Part shown: positions 27,041 through 35,314 of the stretch, piece by piece
How the letters are laid out: each line of letters starts with the position of its first letter
Position numbering within the stretch: the stretch's first letter is position 1
Assembly: GCA_963669295.1 (NCBI GenBank)
Contig: OY769938.1
Coordinates: 4,526,001-4,590,000, forward strand
Length of the DNA: 64,000 nucleotides
DNA from: G963669295 sp963669295
Lineage (GTDB): Bacteria; Bacteroidota; Bacteroidia; Flavobacteriales_D; CALLUQ01
Reading direction: 5' to 3'
Program-made: the position numbers and the translations under genes
The notes under the pieces: model-generated
The model's database searches: none
What the model saw: the letters and a program-made list of their open reading frames with translations, nothing else
What the model was told of the DNA's origin: nothing

Positions 27041-28366
27041 ATGCTCACATCATTAAGGTCGCTTCTTTGTGCAACAAAACTTTCCCAGCCGCGGAAGCAC
27101 TTTTGGATGGCGTTTGGTACGTTGGTGGTGGTAAAGGTACTGTGGGTGTTATGCAATGCCATTCACGTGCATTTAGACAGCTACAACTACCTGGAGTGCA
27201 TTTTGCATTTTGAGTACCCTCCTTTTTACGCATTGTTTGCAAAAACCCTAACTTCCATTTGGCCTAACCTCTACTTTGTGGCGGTGGTACAAGCGGTAGT
27301 GTTTGCATTATGTGCAGCATATTTCATTGATGCTGTTGCTCCATCAAAACGGGTGTTTTTTGTACTTACTGCTGTATTGGCCATCGAACCTTTTTCTGCC
27401 TTTTATGCAGGCAGCATCATGTCGGAAGCCTTGTTTATTCCCTTGCTCATGGTGTGGCTGGCATTGCTGTACAAGCAGTTGCAGCAACCGGGAAACTGGA
27501 TGCTTCCGCTGCTGTTAGGACTGCTGGCAGGGGTGTTGTATGGCATTCGTTATGCCACCCTAATTATGGCATTGTACCCGGTAGTGTTGTGGGTGGGGCA
27601 AAAGGCACACCGCAAACATTCGTGGAAGTACTTGTTGGTATTTGTGGTTGGCTTTCAATTGGTATTGGTGCCTGTGCGGTTGGCTTTCAACAATGCCTTT
27701 GATACCTGGCGCATCAACGGATTATCGGGAGCCTTGCTGTGGAACAATGCCTCCATCTTTTACCCCGAATCAGAAGTAAAAGTACATCCAAACAACGATT
27801 TCGAGCGTTACTTGCAACAGCAGCCGTTTCATTACGATGTGGCCCTGGCTTTACGCAACCGACAAATTTGGAACGAAGATGCTACCATGCGCTCGTACAT
27901 GCAATACAAAGGACACCATAACTTCGAGTATCGCCCCGAGTTGTCGGATGAGCTGGGCGCTACCGGACTGCGCATCATCAAGGAATTTCCTTTGCGCTAC
28001 TTTACCGACTTTGTAGGGCCTAATTTTGCGCAGTTGTATGTGCGCGATGATGTGGTGAATGCCAATCGTTATGGCCATCATTTGGCCACAAAGTTCAACT
28101 ATCACGGAGCTACCCATGTACGCTATTATGCAGTATGGTGGTGGAGTTACACGGTATTGTTGTTGGCGATGTTTGGAGTGTACATGGTGCGAAGAAAGCA
28201 GTTGCGCAATGCTGTTGGAGGGATGTTGCTAGGAGCGATGGGATGGTACATGCTATTGCTACCCATTGCGGCAGTGGTGATCTTAAGGTACTACCTGTCA
28301 TTTAGCCCTGTAATATTGGTTACAGCCGTGCTCATAGGGGCGGCATTGTGGCCACGATCTTCCTAG
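27041..28366 (+). CDS. Multi-pass membrane protein, GT-C glycosyltransferase-like
   Basis: 441 residues with about ten predicted transmembrane helices. The N-terminal periplasmic loop region has 'LDSYNYLECILHFEYPPFYA' (D and YPP preserved), then 'SIMSEALFIPLLMVWLALL' in a second loop-helix unit. This pattern is common in GT39/GT83-type (ArnT/PMT-like) membrane glycosyltransferases using lipid-linked sugars, though the acidic DE/ED motif is not clear. The substrate is unknown. It overlaps the convergent DUF2007 gene by 4 bp at the 3' end and starts after the repeat island. Confidence 0.7.
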   Translation: MLTSLRSLLCATKLSQPRKHFWMAFGTLVVVKVLWVLCNAIHVHLDSYNYLECILHFEYPPFYALFAKTLTSIWPNLYFVAVVQAVVFALCAAYFIDAVAPSKRVFFVLTAVLAIEPFSAFYAGSIMSEALFIPLLMVWLALLYKQLQQPGNWMLPLLLGLLAGVLYGIRYATLIMALYPVVLWVGQKAHRKHSWKYLLVFVVGFQLVLVPVRLAFNNAFDTWRINGLSGALLWNNASIFYPESEVKVHPNNDFERYLQQQPFHYDVALALRNRQIWNEDATMRSYMQYKGHHNFEYRPELSDELGATGLRIIKEFPLRYFTDFVGPNFAQLYVRDDVVNANRYGHHLATKFNYHGATHVRYYAVWWWSYTVLLLAMFGVYMVRRKQLRNAVGGMLLGAMGWYMLLLPIAAVVILRYYLSFSPVILVTAVLIGAALWPRSS

Positions 28367-28722
28367 TTTTTCCACTGGTGGGCACAGTCGCTGCACGACC
28401 ATGTTTGTGATGGCGCAAACAATGCTGAAAGGGCTGCTAGCATCAATTTCCACCCGCGTTTTTTCGAAATTACTTTGCCCACTTGTACCGATTCGCATTG
28501 AGGGCAGCAGGCATTAGAACCTACAATGGTTAAGGCTTTGTTTAAATCGTATTGTTTTACTTGCAAACGCACACCACCAATGGCATAGTTGTAAAACGGA
28601 TGGGCGGCAATGGTGTGTTCGTCGGTTACGAATGCAGCAATTCCTTTGGCTTCCAACTCGCTACGGTCGAGGTGTGCCAGGTGAAGGTCTACGTACGACT
28701 TAAGGGTGATGATGTCTTCCAT
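28363..28722 (-). CDS. DUF2007 protein with C-terminal zinc ribbon
   Basis: 119 residues. The N-terminal ~65 residues match the DUF2007 ('putative signal transducing protein') fold, with 'ARSLAKLE'-like 'LHLAHLDRSELEAKGIAAFV' and 'GGVRLQVKQYDLNKALTIV'. A C-terminal Cys pair CPQC (~73) and CSDC (~109) probably binds one zinc, with a short hydrophobic stretch between. The role is unknown. Its start lies 54 bp from the stop of the small membrane peptide gene on the same strand. Confidence 0.85.
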   Translation of the reverse strand: MEDIITLKSYVDLHLAHLDRSELEAKGIAAFVTDEHTIAAHPFYNYAIGGVRLQVKQYDLNKALTIVGSNACCPQCESVQVGKVISKKRGWKLMLAALSALFAPSQTWSCSDCAHQWKN

Positions 28723-28776
28723 GTTCGGCTGTTTACTATAACTTACGTAAATCAGCCGGTGTTGGATGTTTTAGGC

Positions 28777-28926
28777 TTATTGCGCTGGAGTGGTAGCAGT
28801 AGAATCGGTTTGCTCTACAGGATCAGTTACTACCGGACTTTCTTTGAATGCCATGGTATAAATAATGATGGTCAAAACCGACAAGAAAGTCAATAAAAAA
28901 ATGTAAGGAAAAATCTTCTTTGCCAT
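28777..28926 (-). CDS. Small membrane peptide (49 residues)
   Basis: The ATG at 28926 and the stop at 28777 give 49 residues: a basic start (MAKKIFPYIF), one hydrophobic helix (LLTFLSVLTIIIYTMAF), then a short acidic Thr/Pro tail (SPVVTDPVEQTDSTATTPAQ). It sits in a ~200-bp gap between DUF2007 and the hydrolase gene, on the same strand as both and close to the hydrolase stop (5 bp). The composition, start context and clean stop support a real gene; the function is unknown. Confidence 0.72.
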   Translation of the reverse strand: MAKKIFPYIFLLTFLSVLTIIIYTMAFKESPVVTDPVEQTDSTATTPAQ

Positions 28927-28931
28927 GGGTA

Positions 28932-29570
28932 TTAAATTAACTCGGCGGCTAAGGTAGTAACTATTTCTTGATTGATTTCCATGGAGCGCTGAATATTTCC
29001 AACCACCTCCATGCTGTGGTTGGCATTGGGTACAATGAGTTGCTGCTGTGGCAACTGCTCTAATTTTGCGGCGTTGTAATGCGGGTCGTTATCGCCCATT
29101 ATTAGGTAGGAAGGGTGTTGCACGGTTTTCATGTGTTCAAACACTTCGGCTTGCTTGATGGTTGGTGTGAGCCAAATGCTCTTTAACGATTGTTCGAAAG
29201 CCATTGCATTCATGACAAAAGTCATGGCGAAACTACCCATGGATTTGCCCACCAATAGCACTTCATTATAGGTGCCTTGTTCCAATGCTGCACGCACCGC
29301 ATTCACATTGTCTTTGGTCATCCATTTTACTTGCTCGGAGGGAGGGAGGAGGTTGAATTTATTATTGTTGCCGTATTCGTAGCGCACTTGTAAGAGGTCG
29401 TATCCTTTTTCGATGATGGCGCGTGAAAGGTGGTACAGCAATGGCATATCGCAAGTATAACCCCGGCCGGGAAACATCACAGCCAGCTTGTTCGATGCAT
29501 TGCGAATAAAAGCATGCGGAACCTCCAGGTTGTAATAACCTGTAATATTCAATGGCGTTAAGGTGTACAA
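28932..29570 (-). CDS. Alpha/beta hydrolase-fold protein
   Basis: 212 residues. 'LAVMFPGRGYTCDMPLLYHL' is the oxyanion strand region, and 'VLLVGKSMGSFAMTF' carries the nucleophile elbow G-K-S-M-G. Later 'SYLIMGDNDPHYN' (acid) and 'VPNANHSMEV' (His) complete a plausible Ser-Asp-His triad. The substrate is unknown. The start is TTG, 6 bp after the stop of the upstream exported protein, and the stop is 5 bp before the small membrane peptide start, so these genes probably form one transcript. Confidence 0.85.
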   Translation of the reverse strand: MYTLTPLNITGYYNLEVPHAFIRNASNKLAVMFPGRGYTCDMPLLYHLSRAIIEKGYDLLQVRYEYGNNNKFNLLPPSEQVKWMTKDNVNAVRAALEQGTYNEVLLVGKSMGSFAMTFVMNAMAFEQSLKSIWLTPTIKQAEVFEHMKTVQHPSYLIMGDNDPHYNAAKLEQLPQQQLIVPNANHSMEVVGNIQRSMEINQEIVTTLAAELI

Positions 29571-29576
29571 AGGAGT

Positions 29577-29963
29577 TTAGTGTACTTTAACCAGCTTGTT
29601 GCTTGCTCCTTTTCCTTCCAGGTCAGAAAGGTTTTCGTAAGCATAGCCTTCAGCCTTTAAAATCATTTCTTTTTTCGACTTGCCAATCAACACGCTCAAC
29701 CGCTCGTCCGAACTTTCTTCCAGCGTGAGTTGATACTCGCAATCGCTGATCCATTCAATCTTGTATTTCTTGAACGATTGATCGAGTGTATTGGTTTCTG
29801 TTTGATGTGTGGCAGTGCGGGTAATGACAATGTTGGCATTCGAACCGTCGTTGTACTTAAAAGTACCCGTATGAAATTCGGTGCATTGTACATCGTTGGA
29901 TTGACCCATGGCAATTGTGCCAAGCAGGAGTAATGCAGGTAAGGTGATGTATTTCTTAAACAT
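29577..29963 (-). CDS. Small exported protein, 'FHTGTFKY' family
   Basis: 128 residues with a signal peptide ending 'GTIAMGQ' (~20). The motif 'CTEFHTGTFKY...ITRTATHQTE...KYKIEWISDCEYQLTLEES' identifies a Bacteroidota family of short secreted proteins with two Cys. Members are sometimes labelled 'DNA topoisomerase IV' in databases, which the sequence does not support (it is exported and has no topoisomerase motif). First gene of the hydrolase transcript. Function unknown. Confidence 0.8.
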   Translation of the reverse strand: MFKKYITLPALLLLGTIAMGQSNDVQCTEFHTGTFKYNDGSNANIVITRTATHQTETNTLDQSFKKYKIEWISDCEYQLTLEESSDERLSVLIGKSKKEMILKAEGYAYENLSDLEGKGASNKLVKVH

Positions 29964-30121
29964 GGCCCATTCTGTTTGAGAGAGTTAACTGCCTTCTAAA
30001 GTAGTAATTATTCGCGAAAAACTGCACCATAATGCATAAAAAAGTTAAGAATATAACACGATTGTTTAATCGGGAGGTGTATACTCTCAAATTGTTGGGT
30101 ACTTTTGAGCAAAATTAGCAG

Positions 30122-31339
30122 GTGCAAGGTCAACAAGAAATCATCATTATTGGAGGAGGAGCAGCAGGTTTTTTTGCTGCCATTACTTATGCCGAACACT
30201 ATCCTGGACATCGGGTAACCCTCCTTGAAAAAGGGCACCAGGTATTGAGTAAGGTAAAGGTTTCGGGTGGCGGACGGTGCAATGTTACCAACGGCTGTTT
30301 CGACCCTAACGAATTGGCCACCAATTACCCCAGGGGAGCCAAAGCACTGATAGGTCCTTTTCACCGCTTTTGCACGGGCGACACCATGGCGTGGTACGAA
30401 TCGCGTGGTGTGGAACTAAAAATTGAAGACGACAACCGTGTATTTCCGGTATCTAATAACTCCCAAACCATCATCAATTGCCTGGAAGAGGCCGTCAATA
30501 CGGCAGGAGTGGAGGTGCGCACCAACACAGGCATTTCAGGGTTACGCTGGTTAGCAGCAGCACAAAAGTGGGAAGTACAGGCGCATCGCGAAACATTGCA
30601 GGCCGATAAGGTGTTGGTAGCTACGGGAAGCAGTGTGCAGGTGTGGAACATGTTGCGCGAGTTAGGCCATACCATTGAGCATCCGGTACCTTCGTTGTTT
30701 ACCTTCAACATCAACGACCCTCGCATTGAGGGGCTGCCCGGCATTGCAGTGCCACAGGCTACGGTAAAGGTGCAAGGCACAGCACTCGAAGAAACAGGCC
30801 CATTGCTCATTACCCATTGGGGGGTAAGTGGCCCGGCCATTTTGCGTTTGTCGGCGTGGGGTGCCAGGGCACTGCACGACTTGCATTACCAGTTTACCAT
30901 TCACATCAATTGGATCAGCATGCCTTTAGAAGAGGTGAAGGAAGAACTGGCAGCGCAAAAGGCCATACACCCCAACAAGAAGATTGAAAACACGGCCCTT
31001 TACGAACTGCCTCAACGGTTGTGGAAACGCCTGGTAACACATGCCGGCATTGCACAAACACCATGGGCAGAATTGTCGAAATCTCAACTCAACACGTTGG
31101 CGGAGGCATTGAGCAATACCACATTAAAGGTGCATAAGAAAAGCACGTTTAAAGAAGAGTTTGTTACCTGCGGGGGCATTCGATTGGATGAGGTGAACTT
31201 CAAAACATTTGAAAGCAAGTTGTTTCCTGGATTACACTTTGCAGGGGAGGTGCTCGACATCGATGCCATTACCGGAGGGTTTAACTTTCAGGCGGCATGG
31301 ACTGGAGGGTATATTGCTGGTTTGGCGATGGGGGAATGA
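30122..31339 (+). CDS. HI0933/YhiN-family FAD-dependent flavoprotein
   Basis: 405 residues starting at GTG 30122; the frame has no nearer ATG and the FAD motif begins at residue ~8. The Rossmann motif 'IIIIGGGAAGFFAA' (GxGxxG) and 'GHQVLSKVKVSGGGRCNVTN' are the family signature, with a C-terminal 'CGGIRLDEVNFKTFESKLF', 'GLHFAGEVLDIDAITGGFN' FAD-contact block. Relatives are oxidoreductases of mostly unknown substrate (BaiN is one). Full family length. Confidence 0.92.
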   Translation: MQGQQEIIIIGGGAAGFFAAITYAEHYPGHRVTLLEKGHQVLSKVKVSGGGRCNVTNGCFDPNELATNYPRGAKALIGPFHRFCTGDTMAWYESRGVELKIEDDNRVFPVSNNSQTIINCLEEAVNTAGVEVRTNTGISGLRWLAAAQKWEVQAHRETLQADKVLVATGSSVQVWNMLRELGHTIEHPVPSLFTFNINDPRIEGLPGIAVPQATVKVQGTALEETGPLLITHWGVSGPAILRLSAWGARALHDLHYQFTIHINWISMPLEEVKEELAAQKAIHPNKKIENTALYELPQRLWKRLVTHAGIAQTPWAELSKSQLNTLAEALSNTTLKVHKKSTFKEEFVTCGGIRLDEVNFKTFESKLFPGLHFAGEVLDIDAITGGFNFQAAWTGGYIAGLAMGE

Positions 31340-31491
31340 GTTCTTCAGCTCTTCGATAGCAATCGGGGTGTCGAAGGATTGAAGTAGATATACGACGAAG
31401 CAAGTTCCTAAGGTACTTTTGATATTCATTGAGCGTACTGGACTCCTGCCTGCGCAGGAGTGATTAGGGGGCGTATTGTAGATTCCTGCCT

Positions 31492-31563
31492 GGTCTTCCC
31501 CGCCTGCTGTACTTCCCCGATCTACATCGGGGCAAGCAAGCTCAGTATGACAGGCAGGGATAC
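31492..31563. repeat. 72-bp direct repeat, copy 1
   Basis: Begins GGTCTTCCCCGCCTGC, contains the hairpin CCCCGAT-CTAC-ATCGGGG (31515-31532), and ends CAGGCAGGGATAC. An almost identical copy starts 102 bp later. Confidence 0.92.
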
Positions 31564-31593
31564 ACTTTGCTGCCCAGTCTTCCCCGCCTGCCC

Positions 31594-31665
31594 GGTCTTC
31601 CCCGCCTGCTGTACTTCCCCGATCTACATCGGGGCAAGCAGGCTCAATATGACAGGCAGGGATAC
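31594..31665. repeat. 72-bp direct repeat, copy 2
   Basis: Same structure as the copy at 31492, with two substitutions near the GCAAGCA/GCTCA part; its hairpin is at 31617-31634. A 30-bp spacer containing a truncated CTTCCCCGCCTGC piece separates the copies. Confidence 0.92.
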
Positions 31666-31710
31666 GATTTACTTTCCTGCGTCAAGGAAATCACTCAGTC
31701 ACTCGTAGCA

Positions 31711-31737
31711 AATCACTCAGACACTGGGCAGGGATAC
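31711..31737. repeat. Dispersed repeat element, inverted copy
   Basis: Twenty-seven bases starting AATCACTCAGACACTGG, the reverse complement of 25853-25878 with one added base. The surrounding motifs 'GACAGGCAGG' and 'CTTCCCCGCCTG' also occur in both islands. Confidence 0.88.
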
Positions 31738-31965
31738 ATGCTGACGCTTTCGTTGGTCGGTTAGAACACTCAGGGACTCAGGACAAAGGAGATTGAGTAA
31801 AGAGTATGAAGTAGTGAATATACAGGAGTTAGTGGAGAACGAGTGTCAGAGTGGTTGACGAAGGAGTGAGAGTGATGGGATTGGAGGAATGTTGCTGGAT
31901 TTCTGTCTATGCAGGAGCGGAGCCTGGAAGTAGAAAGTTGATGAGTAAATGGAGCGGGGTAGGCA

Positions 31966-32934
31966 TTATCGCTTCACCAAAAACAATTCGTCCATTACTT
32001 GTCCATCACCGTAAGGCATTGAAAAGCCCAACAGTTCAGCAACGGTAGCAGCAATATCAATTTGTTCGCGCGGCTCGGTACGAATTTGTTTTTGCTTAAA
32101 GTCGGGGCCGGCAGCATATAAAATCATGCGCCTGCATCCTTCACACCCATCACCATGAGAAATGAATCCGCTGCTCCAGCCATCGAGGTGTCGGCCATGG
32201 TCGCTGGTAACGAATATGGTGGTGTTGTCTTTGTATACCGGATCGTTTTGGATCATATTCCACAACTGGTAAATATAATCGTCGGTAGCTTCAATGCCAC
32301 TGATATAACCGGGCCAATCGCTGGCGTGCCCCGCAGCATCGGGTTGCTTAAAGTTAATCAACACCAAATTAGGGTGGTGCTGAGGAATAATATTGAGGGC
32401 AGCGGCATAGGTGGTACTGTCTTCTCGATAACCACTACCTACACCGGTGCCATTGATGCCACAATTGTTGGCTGGCACATACTGATCTTGCCATTCCTCA
32501 TGTTTGGTGTTGGCAAGTACTTGTAGTTTGTCTTTGGTAGCAATTACCCATGCAGCAGTTGCCGGCTTGCCTGTTTGTGCTAAGTAGTGCTGAAAAATGC
32601 CCGGATAGTTGGGCAACTCATTCCCTCCGTTGTTAATGTCCTGGTAATGGCCTGTGGTAATGGCTACGTGCCCGGGAACGGTCCAGGTGGGGCCGTTGTT
32701 CATAAAGTTGGTGTATACCACGCCTTCGGAGGCCATGGCACTGAGCCGTGGAATATGAGGATGCCCTGCTTTGCCCCAGGTTTCGGTATACCGTGGGCCA
32801 TCCATAATAAAAATGAATACATTTTTGGTGCGGTACTCCGTTCCGGTTTGTTGGCCTTTGTTTTTTTTACAAGAAATGCCAGTAGTAATAAGAGCAACGA
32901 GCAATAACAGTCCGATATGCCATAGGCGACGCAT
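31966..32934 (-). CDS. Alkaline-phosphatase-superfamily phosphodiesterase-like lipoprotein
   Basis: About 322 residues. It begins with a lipoprotein signal ending 'TTGISCKKN' (Cys ~22). The metal/nucleophile set of the nucleotide pyrophosphatase/alkaline phosphatase superfamily is visible: 'FIFIMDGPRYTE' (Asp), 'GPTWTVPGHVAITTG' (the Thr nucleophile before VPGH), 'QPDAAGHASD' (Asp, His), 'VTSDHGRHLDG' (Asp, His) and 'SHGDGCEG' (His). It probably cleaves a phosphate or phosphodiester bond outside the cytoplasm; the substrate is unknown. I chose ATG 32934 over the GTG at 32937. Confidence 0.85.
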   Translation of the reverse strand: MRRLWHIGLLLLVALITTGISCKKNKGQQTGTEYRTKNVFIFIMDGPRYTETWGKAGHPHIPRLSAMASEGVVYTNFMNNGPTWTVPGHVAITTGHYQDINNGGNELPNYPGIFQHYLAQTGKPATAAWVIATKDKLQVLANTKHEEWQDQYVPANNCGINGTGVGSGYREDSTTYAAALNIIPQHHPNLVLINFKQPDAAGHASDWPGYISGIEATDDYIYQLWNMIQNDPVYKDNTTIFVTSDHGRHLDGWSSGFISHGDGCEGCRRMILYAAGPDFKQKQIRTEPREQIDIAATVAELLGFSMPYGDGQVMDELFLVKR

Positions 32935-33334
32935 CACTCAAAGATAAGGAAAATCAACGGCAATGTTATATGGCATAAGCTGTTTAAGCACTGGTTGCTC
33001 TTGTTGCCCTTGCCATTTGGGTTTGGATCGCGCCAGCATCCAACCCCATTGGCTACAACTCTTGCATGCAATAGGGAGTAGGAAAGTTCAGTTTGTCGGG
33101 GGGTGGTTTGGGGGGCGTTTCGTGAAATCAATACTACATGATCGGTACTGATTTGAACTAAACTTGTTACAAAATATAACACGATAAAAAAGGGGACTCT
33201 ACTCCTTTTCGAAAATCGCATGCTTTATTTCCTCAATTATTCAACTTGCGATTCGATATGGGTAAAAATACTGATGCCAAATGATTCAGGTAACACTTAA
33301 TTTTACTGGCTATAAACCACTAAAATCAATAAAC
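32935..33334. other. 400-bp intergenic region between divergent genes
   Basis: This holds the 5' regions of the phosphatase-like lipoprotein (minus) and the Cys-containing exported protein (plus). The only structure I see is the leader variant next to the plus-strand ATG. No terminator, RNA gene or coding ORF is convincing. Confidence 0.5.
33315..33334 (+). promoter_or_regulatory. Shared leader motif (variant)
   Basis: AACCACTAAAATCAATAAAC runs directly into the ATG at 33335. It matches the first 11 bases of the leader at 45486/47108 exactly, then diverges. Confidence 0.5.
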
Positions 33335-33727
33335 ATGAAAACAACAACTTTAATGCTTCTTATGTTGTGTGCATTCATTGCACCCTCGTTTGGACAGGGT
33401 AATTCAGGCAACACTCCTAACAATGGTCACGACGATGGCGCTGGAGGAAAACAGGTGATTGTATTTGAGCCTGTGAATAAAATCGTTAAAGGGGCTGGCC
33501 TGGATTTCACGCCAGGGGGTGTAAATGTTACGGGTGTTACCGAGATGAAAAACAGGGGTAACGCTGGCGACAATGACCCCACACCTTTAGCGGTAGGTTG
33601 CAACGAAAATAGATGGTATTGCGGCACACCCCATGTTGAACTAATTGAAGCGGATGGGGGAGCCTTTACGGTTGAAATAACCTGTGTGCAGGATTCCAAC
33701 AAAAAGTGCTTCAAATTAGCACGGTAA
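33335..33727 (+). CDS. Small exported Cys-containing protein
   Basis: 130 residues from the ATG at 33335, with a signal peptide ending 'APSFGQ' (~20); the longer frame to 33281 is not signal-like. After a Gly/Asn-rich linker ('GNSGNTPNNGHDDGAGG') comes a compact domain with four Cys ('GCNENRWYCG', 'ITCVQDSNKKCF'), which can form two disulphides. No named family. Encoded just upstream of the 504-residue CxxC protein on the same strand (72-bp gap), a possible secreted partner. Confidence 0.75.
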   Translation: MKTTTLMLLMLCAFIAPSFGQGNSGNTPNNGHDDGAGGKQVIVFEPVNKIVKGAGLDFTPGGVNVTGVTEMKNRGNAGDNDPTPLAVGCNENRWYCGTPHVELIEADGGAFTVEITCVQDSNKKCFKLAR

Positions 33728-33799
33728 CTACATTCAATTATTTTCATACATTAGTAGAACCTCTCTTTTTTTGGGGGGTACTTTTTATATCATTGGGGC

Positions 33800-35314
33800 A
33801 TGATGAGACTAATCATTATAACCACCTTGCTATTATTGACTGTATTTACCTATGGTCAAAAGATCAGCAAACCAGTATCCGCACAACTTCAAAAGCATGG
33901 TATTGAAACCAGTACCCCAGCTTTAATATTTGCACTAAGCAAAACAGATTGTGTTAACTGCATGATACCTTTTCAAAAGGTGTTGAGCATGATAGATAAA
34001 CATAGCCTTACAAATGTTCACTACCTCGTTAATGGAATTACGGAAGGTGAAAAGCTGAGGTACTTTAAAGAGGTTTTGAAGATCGAGCCGAAAGGAAAAC
34101 ACATCATAGTTGACGATTCATTTTTTAACCTTATTACTGGTGGTTTAGGTTCGGAAGTGTTGATTTATGAGGGCGATAAATTGACCTACAACAAGTACTT
34201 ATCAAACATTGATGCAATTGATTGGACGCTATTGAAAAAGCCTGAGTTTTCAATAGCACTATTGGACACAATTACAATGCAAATGCCTTCCGAGTTTGGT
34301 GGGTTTTATAAAACAGCCTTTGCAGATACAAGGCTTGTAAACCTCAGCAAGACCTACCAAAGCCTTACAGCTTTCGACCTTACAACGGGAACCTTTCAAA
34401 GCGAGATCAAAGTAGAAGAGTTGCAGCTAAATATTGAGCAACTACTCACCAAAGCATTAACCGATACAACCGTGCTAAACTATGCTTTGAGGGAGCGTGC
34501 TAAAGTTGGTAATTTCTTTGAGATCAATAAACAATTTCCAGAATTAGAGGCAGTTAACATCACATCCTGCAAAAACCGGTTTTCCGTGTGGCTGTACCTC
34601 TCATATCTTACTACCAGTGGAGGTGTAGATAAATTGCCGTTTATGCTATCGCTTAATGAGCAACTTGAAGTGTTGGAGGTGTACCCTTTCGATCAATCCG
34701 GGCTACCAAAAGACTACTATATCAACCCCTATTTTAGCAATCACTTTAACCATGATGAAGGCCGAGTATATTGCAAACTTAGCTATTCCTTTAACGGTCA
34801 ATTCGATGAGGTAGAAAGTTCTGCCGTATTCCGATTGAGGGATGATGTGTTTACAATGGAGCGTTTAACTGGCGTACACATGCCAAAATTTTTCAAGGAT
34901 AAAAAAGTGTATGGCAATTACAATACCGGGGGCATGGCTGCTGCTGGTAATGATGTGGTAATTTACTTCATGTTAACCCCTTGTATATACTCGCTGGAGC
35001 ATGGATATAAAACCCACATCGAGGGTACCAGGTACAAGAAAACCAAGTTGTCTTTATCCGATCCCCGAACCAATAAATACTACTTCGCTGTCAAAAATAT
35101 ATCAATCACAGATAATGGTAGCTTGCTTTGCACTTACATAGATGAAAACAAGCGTAGCCACATTGAGTACATAAGCACCGGGGGCAAGTCTTTTAAGAAG
35201 TCAATACTTTTCGAAACCACACCGATTGCAACGCAACTTCACGGAGACCAATTAAGGTTTCTAATAAAGCGGGGTGAGCGTTATAAAATCTACACTTATA
35301 GTTTCAGCGAGTAA
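33800..35314 (+). CDS. Exported protein with CxxC thioredoxin-like N-terminus and propeller-like C-terminus
   Basis: 504 residues with a signal peptide ending 'TVFTYGQ' (~20). Residues ~30-130 look thioredoxin-like, with a C-V-N-C motif ('KTDCVNCMIPFQKVL', ~51-54) and a following helix, then beta-rich 'GGLGSEVLIYEGDKL'. From ~220 a repeating strand pattern suggests a six-bladed propeller of the type in Bacteroidota 'six-bladed beta-propeller' exported proteins. Codon use looks more A/T-rich than in neighbouring genes. Its 3' end overlaps the convergent PorT-like gene by 11 bp. Possible partner of the small Cys protein upstream. Confidence 0.65.
   Translation: MMRLIIITTLLLLTVFTYGQKISKPVSAQLQKHGIETSTPALIFALSKTDCVNCMIPFQKVLSMIDKHSLTNVHYLVNGITEGEKLRYFKEVLKIEPKGKHIIVDDSFFNLITGGLGSEVLIYEGDKLTYNKYLSNIDAIDWTLLKKPEFSIALLDTITMQMPSEFGGFYKTAFADTRLVNLSKTYQSLTAFDLTTGTFQSEIKVEELQLNIEQLLTKALTDTTVLNYALRERAKVGNFFEINKQFPELEAVNITSCKNRFSVWLYLSYLTTSGGVDKLPFMLSLNEQLEVLEVYPFDQSGLPKDYYINPYFSNHFNHDEGRVYCKLSYSFNGQFDEVESSAVFRLRDDVFTMERLTGVHMPKFFKDKKVYGNYNTGGMAAAGNDVVIYFMLTPCIYSLEHGYKTHIEGTRYKKTKLSLSDPRTNKYYFAVKNISITDNGSLLCTYIDENKRSHIEYISTGGKSFKKSILFETTPIATQLHGDQLRFLIKRGERYKIYTYSFSE

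Larger units (their letters stand above)
31340..31965. other. 626-bp intergenic repeat region
   Basis: Between the flavoprotein and the phosphatase-like gene (convergent). No ORF with coding character. It holds a hairpin ACTCCTG-CCTGCG-CAGGAGT (31442-31461), a 72-bp direct repeat present twice, and a copy of the dispersed element from the 25.8 kb island. The rest (31740-31965) shows nothing definite. Confidence 0.8.
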
